Shown here: in pieces, positions 57,985-64,000 of the stretch | How positions within the stretch are numbered: position 1 is the stretch's first letter | Layout of the letters: the number at the start of each line of letters is the position of its first letter | Assembly (NCBI RefSeq): GCF_012910785.2 | Contig: NZ_WTVH02000010.1 | Location: forward strand, 744,001 to 808,000 | DNA: 64,000 bases | Reading direction: 5' to 3' | From: Aromatoleum buckelii | GTDB lineage: Bacteria > Pseudomonadota > Gammaproteobacteria > Burkholderiales > Rhodocyclaceae | Notes under the pieces: generated by a model | Database searches by the model: none | Told to the model about the DNA's origin: nothing | Seen by the model: only the letters and a program-made list of their open reading frames with translations | Program-made: the position numbers and the translations under genes

Positions 57985-58275
57985 GCGTCCTGCGGCCCGG
58001 CTCCAAAGTGGGACGAGAACGGCGAGAGGCGCAAGGGTCCCTTCAGCCGACTCTTCCCTATGACGATTCTGCAGAAAGGATCCGTCGGGTGACGCGCCCC
58101 GGTGTGCCGCGCTCGACCTGGGTTATGACTTCGTCAATCCTTGCGAAATCGGCATCGAGCCGAGAAAAACGTCTCGTTTTCCCGCAGATCGACGCTGAAA
58201 ACGGCCAAAGCCGGCTGCTAGACTGGCGCTCGGTCATCAATCAGCGAACCAACGTTCTGAAGGGAAAGAGCAGGA

Positions 58276-59433
58276 ATGTCATATCTGGCCGACGTGTTGT
58301 GGCACAGATTCGCCGGCCCGTTGCCGGGCGAGCTGGATAAGTCGGAACTCGGCTACCTCTTCCTTCCGAACCGGCACATGCCGCTTCTGATGCGGCGCCG
58401 GGCGACCATGATCGTCAATCGCGTGCGGATGTTCGCGTTTCTGTTCGCCGTGCTCACGCCGCTGTGGAGCGTGATCGACTTCGTCGTCTTTCCGCCGTCG
58501 CTGTGGGTCACCCTCGCGCTGATGCGGCTTCTTGCCAGCGCGGCGTTCGCGACTGTCCTGATCTTCTACCGGCCATCGGGCAAACTGTTCGATGCCTACG
58601 GGGCGATCGCGATCCTGTTCGCAATTCCGACGGCATTCTATGTCGCTTCGCACACCCTGCTCGGGACGTACCAGCTGTCCGAGCTCTCGGCAGCGATCGG
58701 CGCCGGCTATGCTTTCCTGCCGTTCGTCCTGCTTGCGGGCCTGTCGGTTTTCCCGCTGACGCTGATCGAGAACGTGCTCATATCGAGCCCGATCCTGCTC
58801 GCCCAGGCCCTTGCCGGCTATCTGAGCTGGTCGACGCTCAACTGGCCGTCGTTTGCCGGCTCGTTCTGGTTGCTGGTGCTGATCACCGGCGTATCGATCA
58901 CTGCCGGGATGAGCCAGCTCGCGTTCATGACAGCGCTGGTCCGCCAGTCGGTGCGAGACCCCCTGACCGGCGCCTTTTCGCGCGGCAGCGGCGAAGAAAT
59001 GCTCGAACTGCAACTGGGCCTCGCGAATCGCAACCAGGCGTCGATCACGGTCGCCTTCATCGACGTCGATCACTTCAAGAGCATCAACGACCGCTTCGGC
59101 CATGAAGCGGGCGACAAGGTCCTGATCACGCTCGCCGCGCATATCACGGCGGCGCTGCGTCGGGTCGACATACTGGTCCGCTGGGGCGGCGAAGAATTCG
59201 TCGTCATCATGCCCAATACCGATCTCGCGAAAGCGCGGACGGCGATCGAGCGCCTGTGCAGGCTCGGTCTGGGCATGGGGCCGGATGGCACGCCGGTGAC
59301 CGCCAGCATCGGCCTGGCGGAGCGTTGTACCGATGGCACTGGCGACTGGAAAGCTCTGATCGAGAAAGCCGATCAGCGGATGTATCACGCCAAGCACAAC
59401 GGCCGAGACCAAGTCTGCTTCGGCGCCTGCTAG
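58276..59433 (+). CDS. Membrane diguanylate cyclase (GGDEF)
   Basis: A 385-residue protein. The N-terminal ~215 residues hold about six membrane helices (for example [20 protein letters not shown], then [20 protein letters not shown]) and no known sensor name. The C-terminal GGDEF domain (~225-385) is active by motif ([32 protein letters not shown]). There is no inhibitory RxxD four residues before GGEEF (ILVRW precedes it). It would make c-di-GMP in response to a membrane signal. It probably has its own promoter, given the 291-base gap to cheR. Confidence 0.93.
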   Translation: MSYLADVLWHRFAGPLPGELDKSELGYLFLPNRHMPLLMRRRATMIVNRVRMFAFLFAVLTPLWSVIDFVVFPPSLWVTLALMRLLASAAFATVLIFYRPSGKLFDAYGAIAILFAIPTAFYVASHTLLGTYQLSELSAAIGAGYAFLPFVLLAGLSVFPLTLIENVLISSPILLAQALAGYLSWSTLNWPSFAGSFWLLVLITGVSITAGMSQLAFMTALVRQSVRDPLTGAFSRGSGEEMLELQLGLANRNQASITVAFIDVDHFKSINDRFGHEAGDKVLITLAAHITAALRRVDILVRWGGEEFVVIMPNTDLAKARTAIERLCRLGLGMGPDGTPVTASIGLAERCTDGTGDWKALIEKADQRMYHAKHNGRDQVCFGAC

Positions 59434-59440
59434 AAGTGTG

Positions 59441-59459
59441 CCGCCCCGCAAGGGGGCGG
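59441..59459 (+). terminator. Hairpin after the GGDEF gene
   Basis: CCGCCCC-gcaa-GGGGGCGG directly after the stop, no T-run beyond T-C-T. A plausible transcription or processing end. Confidence 0.5.
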
Positions 59460-59603
59460 TCTCATGAGAGTGCCGGCAGCGCCGCTTCAGAGGGGCGTGC
59501 CGATGCGGTGCAGAGGGCGTGTGCCGCTGTGCTAACATTCCCCGCTTCTCTTGCGTACACCGGGCACGGTGTGGGCGCTCGTGCCATTCCGAACGGAAGA
59601 ATC

Positions 59604-60347
59604 ATGCGCATTTTGGTGAGTAACGACGACGGTTATTTTGCTCCGGGGATCGCCGCCCTCGCTGAAGCGCTGCAGGAGGTCGGGGACGTTACCGTGGTGG
59701 CGCCCGAGCGTGACCGAAGCGGCGCAAGCAATTCCTTGACGCTCGATCGCCCGTTGTCACTGCGGCGGGCGGCAAACGGTTTCCATTTCGTCAACGGCAC
59801 GCCGACCGACTGCGTGCACCTGGCGGTCACCGGCATGCTCGATCACCTTCCGGACATGGTCGTGTCGGGCGTGAATCACGGCGCGAACATGGGCGACGAC
59901 ACGATTTATTCGGGCACGGTCGCCGCTGCCACCGAAGGGTTCCTGCTCGGAGTGCCGGCAATTGCGGTGTCTCTCGTGAGCAAGGCGGCGACCGATTTTT
60001 CGGCAGCTGCGCGTGTCGCGCGCGATCTCGCGGAGCGATTCACCCGCGTCCCTTTCCAGCACCCGGTACTGCTGAACGTGAATGTGCCGGACCGCCCCTA
60101 CGAAGAACTGCGCGGCATCCGCGTCACGAGGCTGGGCAAGCGGCACAAGGCCGAACCGGTGATCCGCAGCACGACTCCGCGCAACGAGACCGTCTATTGG
60201 GTCGGCGCAGCGGGGCAGGCTGCGGACGCAGGGGAGGGTACCGATTTCCAGGCGGTGGCGGAAGGTTTCGTTTCCGTCACCCCGCTACAGATCGACCTCA
60301 CCCACAACGGCCTCATTTCCAGCGTCGCCGAATGGGTCGGTAGATGA
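59604..60347 (+). CDS. surE: 5'/3'-nucleotidase SurE
   Basis: A 247-residue stationary-phase survival phosphatase acting on nucleoside monophosphates. The metal site [13 protein letters not shown] is at the N-terminus and [20 protein letters not shown] follows. The start at 59604 is the conserved one; longer in-frame starts lie in the preceding gene. It heads the conserved stationary-phase order surE-pcm-nlpD-rpoS and overlaps pcm by four bases. Confidence 0.97.
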   Translation: MRILVSNDDGYFAPGIAALAEALQEVGDVTVVAPERDRSGASNSLTLDRPLSLRRAANGFHFVNGTPTDCVHLAVTGMLDHLPDMVVSGVNHGANMGDDTIYSGTVAAATEGFLLGVPAIAVSLVSKAATDFSAAARVARDLAERFTRVPFQHPVLLNVNVPDRPYEELRGIRVTRLGKRHKAEPVIRSTTPRNETVYWVGAAGQAADAGEGTDFQAVAEGFVSVTPLQIDLTHNGLISSVAEWVGR

Positions 60348-61000
60348 ACATGCGCCCCCCGGACCCCGGGCAGGCCTCGAGTCGTGCCCGTGCGCGCATG
60401 GTCGAGCGGCTCCGGGCGCAGGGGATTGCCGACGAGAAGGTGCTCGGGGCGATGATGCAGATCCCGCGCCACGCGTTTGTCGATGAAGGCCTCGCCTTCA
60501 GCGCATACGACGACACGGCGCTGCCGATCGGATACCAGCAGACGATTTCGCAACCGCTGGTGGTCGCGCGCATGATCGAGATCCTGCGCGCCGGCCGCGA
60601 ACTGGGACGGACGCTTGAAGTCGGCGCCGGCTGCGGCTACCAAGCCGCGGTACTGTCCCTCGTGGCGACCGAAGTGTATGCCGTCGAGCGCATTCGCCCC
60701 CTTCTCGACCGTGCCCGCGAAAACCTGCGGCCCTTGCGGCTGCCGAACGTTCGTCTCAAATACGCCGACGGCAATCTGGGATTGCCCGAAGCTGCTCCTT
60801 TTGACACCATTATTGTGGCTGCCGCTGCGGCCGGCATTCCGGGCTCGCTGAAGGAGCAACTCGCTCCGGGCGGGCGGCTGATGATCCCGCTCGGGACCGC
60901 CGACCAGCGTCTCGTGATGACCGAGCGGCACGGCAATATTTTCAGGGAAAGCCGGTTCGAAGCGGTGCGCTTCGTCCCCTTGCTCACTGGTACCGAATGA
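60344..61000 (+). CDS. pcm: Protein-L-isoaspartate O-methyltransferase
   Basis: A 218-residue SAM-dependent repair enzyme for isoaspartyl residues. Motif [18 protein letters not shown] and motif post I VYAVERI are clear; [19 protein letters not shown] is the family signature for the active site. The start overlaps the surE stop (ATGA) and its own stop overlaps the lipoprotein gene that follows. Confidence 0.97.
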   Translation: MNMRPPDPGQASSRARARMVERLRAQGIADEKVLGAMMQIPRHAFVDEGLAFSAYDDTALPIGYQQTISQPLVVARMIEILRAGRELGRTLEVGAGCGYQAAVLSLVATEVYAVERIRPLLDRARENLRPLRLPNVRLKYADGNLGLPEAAPFDTIIVAAAAAGIPGSLKEQLAPGGRLMIPLGTADQRLVMTERHGNIFRESRFEAVRFVPLLTGTE

Positions 61001-61887
61001 TCCATTCAGTAAAATCCGCTTCGTTGAAGTTTTTCGGCCCCGTCCTTCTCGCTGCGCTGCTGTCGGCCTGCGCAGCGACCGGCCCGGCTCCTGTCCGCGA
61101 CACGACGCCTCCCCCCTCGACCCAGGCTCCATCCGAGGCTCCGACCACCGGTGCCAAGCAGCCCGTTCATGTGGTTCGGCCGGGCGACACCCTGATGGGG
61201 ATCGCACGGTTGCATGGGGTGACAGCAAAGGATCTCGTCGTCTGGAACAATTTGACGGATCCGAATCAAATACATGTGGGCCGCGAATTGCTCGTCGGCC
61301 CCCCGGTGGATGCAGTTGCGCAGCCGATCGCGATCGGTGAACCCGTGGAAGTGCAGCCGGTGAAGCCGGGAAGCGACGGCAACGGCGTGGTGGTCAAGCA
61401 GGAGCCGAAGGGTGGAAAGCAGCCTTATAGCGACGAAGCGTGGGCTTCCGTCCAGCCTCGCTCGACCCTGCCTCCGGTTGTGCCGCCGACCGCGCCGGAA
61501 GCGGATAGGACGGTGGCTGCCGATGCCGTATGGTTGTGGCCGGTAAGCGGCCAGGTCATCGGTACGTTCGACGAAGCCGCCAACAAGGGGCTCGATATCG
61601 CCGGCAAACCGGGTGATCCGGTGATTGCCTCGGCGGGAGGCAAGGTAGTGTATTCGGGCAGCGGCTTGCGCGGCTATGGAAAACTGGTCATCATCAAGCA
61701 CGACGCGAACTATCTCACGGCATACGCGCACAACCAGCAGCTGCTGGTCAAGGAAGGGGAGTCGGTTACCAAGGGTCAGAGAATCGCAGAGCTCGGAAGT
61801 ACCGATGCGGATCGCCCGAAGCTTCACTTCGAGATTCGCAAGCAGGGACGTCCGGTGGATCCGATGAAATATCTGCCTGCACGCTAA
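60997..61887 (+). CDS. nlpD: NlpD-like lipoprotein, LysM and M23 domains
   Basis: A 296-residue outer-membrane lipoprotein. Lipobox LLSAC (Cys26 region) ends the signal peptide; a LysM domain follows ([20 protein letters not shown]) and a LytM/M23 domain closes it ([26 protein letters not shown]). The first zinc-binding motif HxxxD is missing (KGLDI in its place), as in NlpD, so it likely activates amidases rather than cutting peptidoglycan. It is 10 bases upstream of rpoS, and in relatives the rpoS promoter lies inside nlpD. Confidence 0.95.
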   Translation: MIHSVKSASLKFFGPVLLAALLSACAATGPAPVRDTTPPPSTQAPSEAPTTGAKQPVHVVRPGDTLMGIARLHGVTAKDLVVWNNLTDPNQIHVGRELLVGPPVDAVAQPIAIGEPVEVQPVKPGSDGNGVVVKQEPKGGKQPYSDEAWASVQPRSTLPPVVPPTAPEADRTVAADAVWLWPVSGQVIGTFDEAANKGLDIAGKPGDPVIASAGGKVVYSGSGLRGYGKLVIIKHDANYLTAYAHNQQLLVKEGESVTKGQRIAELGSTDADRPKLHFEIRKQGRPVDPMKYLPAR

Positions 61888-61897
61888 CGAGGAGGCT

Positions 61898-62833
61898 ATG
61901 TACGATCCGGTGAGTCGTGACGATGCCGATAGTCAGGAGCCGGATCTGCCCCCCGAGGTGGAGGTGTTCGTCGAGCGGGTCGCGCCCGCGTTCGAGAACG
62001 AGTTTCTCAGCGACGTCACCCAGATCTACCTGAACGAGATCGGGGCGAATCCGCTGCTTACGGCAGCCGAAGAGGCCGCGCTTGCGCGAAGAGTGCGGAC
62101 TGGCGATTTTTCCGCTCGCCAGATCATGATCGAGCGCAATCTGCGCCTGGTCGTCAACATCGCGAAGCATTACCTCAATCGCGGCATCCCGCTGCTCGAT
62201 CTGGTCGAAGAGGGAAATCTCGGCCTGATGCATGCGCTCGAGAAATTCGACCCCGAGCGCGGCTTCCGCTTCTCGACCTACGCAACCTGGTGGATTCGTC
62301 AGAACATCGAGCGGGCGATCATGAACCAGTCGCGCACGATCCGCCTGCCGGTGCACGTGGTCAAGGAGCTGAATCAGGTGCTGCGCGCGCAGCGCACCCT
62401 CGAAGCGTCGGGCAACGGCGAGTTCACGCTCGAGCAGGTCGCCCATCGTCTCGACAAGTCGGTCGAGGAGGTGCGCGCGATCCTCGCCTTGAGCGAACAC
62501 ACCGCGTCGCTCGACGCGCCGCTCGAGATCGACCCGACTCTTTCGATCGGCGAATCGCTCGCTGACGATCAGGCCGAGCCTCCCGATACCCACATCCAGG
62601 ATGCGGAGGTCGAGAGGCTGATCCAGGAATGGATCGGGATGTTGAACGAAAAGCAGCGCCTCGTGATCCGGCATCGATACGGGCTCGACGAATGCGAAGT
62701 GATGACGCTTGAGGAGCTCGCGTCGCGGCTGTGCCTGACGCGTGAGCGGGTGCGCCAGATCCAGCTCGAGGCGCTGGGCCAGTTGCGAAGGACCGTCAAA
62801 CGGCGCGGCATTTCGCGCGACGAACTGCTGTAA
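61898..62833 (+). CDS. rpoS: RNA polymerase sigma factor RpoS
   Basis: A 311-residue sigma-70 family factor, group 2. Region 1.2 starts at about residue 42 ([21 protein letters not shown]), region 2 holds [18 protein letters not shown] and [11 protein letters not shown], region 3 [16 protein letters not shown], and region 4 [18 protein letters not shown]. It is the stationary-phase and general stress factor. Position after nlpD confirms RpoS rather than another group 2 factor. AGGAGG precedes the start with optimal spacing. Confidence 0.97.
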   Translation: MYDPVSRDDADSQEPDLPPEVEVFVERVAPAFENEFLSDVTQIYLNEIGANPLLTAAEEAALARRVRTGDFSARQIMIERNLRLVVNIAKHYLNRGIPLLDLVEEGNLGLMHALEKFDPERGFRFSTYATWWIRQNIERAIMNQSRTIRLPVHVVKELNQVLRAQRTLEASGNGEFTLEQVAHRLDKSVEEVRAILALSEHTASLDAPLEIDPTLSIGESLADDQAEPPDTHIQDAEVERLIQEWIGMLNEKQRLVIRHRYGLDECEVMTLEELASRLCLTRERVRQIQLEALGQLRRTVKRRGISRDELL

Positions 62834-62854
62834 GCCCGTCCCGCTCGCGTTCGT

Positions 62855-63868
62855 TCACTCGACGCTTGCGGTTTCAGTCTTTTGCTGTTCACGCAAGGCC
62901 TGCGACAGTTCAAACACGGCCATCGCATAGAAGCTGCTCTTGTTGTAGCGCGTGATCGTGTAGAAGTTCTGGTATCCGAGCCAGTATTCGGTTCCGGCAT
63001 CAGGCGTCGCAAGGTCGACGAGGGTTGCAGGAGTCGCGCGTAACGTGCCATCGAGGCTCGTCACGCCGGCCTGTGCCAGTTGTTCCGGTGTGAGCGCGGG
63101 TTTGATGCCTGCGTCGACCAGCGCCTGCAAGTCGGCTTCGGGCGTGACGCGTGCCGGCTCCGCTACGACCTCACCCCGCACCCAGCCATGTTCGGCGAGG
63201 TAGCGCGCGACACTGCCGATCGCATCGGTCGGTTCCAGATCGAAATCGATGCCGCCGCTGTGGTCGAAATCAACGCCGTAGCTGCGGATGCTGCTGGGCA
63301 GGAACTGCGGGTAGCCGATCGCTCCCGCATACGAGCCGTAGTAGCTGAAAAGGTCGCGTCGCTGCTCGCGTGCCAGTAGGAACAGGTTTTCGAGCTCGCG
63401 CAGGAACAGCCGCGCCCGTGGCGGATAGTCGAACGCCAGCGTCGTCAGCGCCGACAGCGTCTCGAAATTTCCCGTATTGCGGCCATAGTAGGTTTCCACG
63501 CCAATGATCGCGACGACGATTTCCGGGGGCACCCCGTAGCGTTCGTGCGCAGCCTGCAAGGTCGCCGCATGCTCCTGCCAGAACGCAACTCCGCCAACGA
63601 TGCGTGCCGAGTCGAGAAAGCGGGCGCGGTAGCGCTGCCATGAGCGGACGCCGGGCGAGCCGGAAGGACTGATGAGGCGGATGACGTCGGGCTCATGGCG
63701 GGCACGGTCGAGCGCGACGAGCACTTCCCCGCCGTCGAAGCCGTGTTTTTCCTCCATTGTGCGCACGAACGTCCTGACCTCTTCGCGCTGGACATAGGAC
63801 GCATCGGCGAGCGCTGTACCCGAGAGGAGGGCGAGCGCAAGGAGTGGGGTGATAACGCGTTGTTTCAT
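62855..63868 (-). CDS. mltB: Lytic murein transglycosylase B
   Basis: A 337-residue periplasmic transglycosylase cutting glycan strands with 1,6-anhydro end products. The signal peptide (VITPLLALALLSGTALA) has no lipobox cysteine, so unlike E. coli MltB it appears soluble. The catalytic Glu is in IIGVETYYGRNTG, with YAGAIGYPQFLPSSIRSYGV following. It is convergent with rpoS, 21 bases between stops. Beyond its start (63869-64000) there is no gene, only a short tandem GTGTCTCG doublet. Confidence 0.93.
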   Translation of the reverse strand: MKQRVITPLLALALLSGTALADASYVQREEVRTFVRTMEEKHGFDGGEVLVALDRARHEPDVIRLISPSGSPGVRSWQRYRARFLDSARIVGGVAFWQEHAATLQAAHERYGVPPEIVVAIIGVETYYGRNTGNFETLSALTTLAFDYPPRARLFLRELENLFLLAREQRRDLFSYYGSYAGAIGYPQFLPSSIRSYGVDFDHSGGIDFDLEPTDAIGSVARYLAEHGWVRGEVVAEPARVTPEADLQALVDAGIKPALTPEQLAQAGVTSLDGTLRATPATLVDLATPDAGTEYWLGYQNFYTITRYNKSSFYAMAVFELSQALREQQKTETASVE

Positions 63869-64000
63869 TTGTGTCTCGGTGTCTCGGTGCTGGGTGGTCG
63901 CCGGGAACCCGTGGTCACCCTGTTCCGGCCAAAAAAAACCAGGGGGTCGGCAATATGCAGTGCGCTGATGCAGGGCGGGGCAGCTTGACTTGCCGGCGTA

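Overview
The window is a GC-rich chromosomal segment of a denitrifying betaproteobacterium. A cytochrome cd1 nitrite reductase cluster, the orders pheS-pheT-ihfA-merR, surE-pcm-nlpD-rpoS and rplU-rpmA-obg-proB, and a PEP-CTERM/exosortase-type acyltransferase together suggest the Rhodocyclales (Azoarcus/Aromatoleum/Thauera type). That placement is inference from gene content; no species call is made. No insertion sequence, phage, CRISPR array or origin was seen.

Layout. 1-8329: nir locus on + (nirL end, nirG, nirH, nirS, nirT-type and nirB-type cytochromes, amicyanin-like cupredoxin, nirJ, nirN), covering nitrite reduction, electron delivery and heme d1 synthesis. 8360-9504: periplasmic msrA-msrB on -. 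9721-17418: tRNA-Val, thrS-infC-rpmI-rplT, pheST-ihfA-merR, tRNA-Pro. 17570-21548: the remains of an allantoin/glyoxylate-to-glycerate locus. It holds a pyruvate kinase stub, an intact GlcG-like gene, frameshifted glycerate kinase and tartronate semialdehyde reductase, a gcl'-'hyi deletion scar, and a chimera of an NCS1 permease and a PuuE allantoinase. 21690-25639: a three-domain ACP/acyl-AMP ligase/acyltransferase facing a LuxI-like exosortase-associated acyltransferase. 25703-32727: HDOD protein, proB, obg, rpmA, rplU, radC, coaBC, dut, nudix.

32740-38555: aceK divergent from a monomeric isocitrate dehydrogenase, followed by the dimeric, AceK-regulated isocitrate dehydrogenase. 38645-49926: orphan DUF4212 protein, EF-G-like GTPase, BT1-type transporter, lrgAB, thioesterase, ubiquitin-like/Mut7-C protein, hypothetical protein, malate synthase G, TauE/SafE transporter and haloacid dehalogenase. 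50094-59433: LysR regulator, tRNA-Thr and a signalling block (REC-GGDEF-EAL protein, hybrid kinase with three receivers, CheR, membrane GGDEF protein). 59604-63868: surE-pcm-nlpD-rpoS and a MltB-type transglycosylase on the opposite strand.

The main discovery-type signals are the decaying allantoin/glyoxylate locus with at least two deletion junctions and two frameshifts, the acyl-transfer pair at 21.7-25.6 kb, and the c-di-GMP/phosphorelay/CheR block whose receiver lacks the conserved lysine. Carbon flow at isocitrate and glyoxylate is also well represented (aceK, two isocitrate dehydrogenases, glcB).
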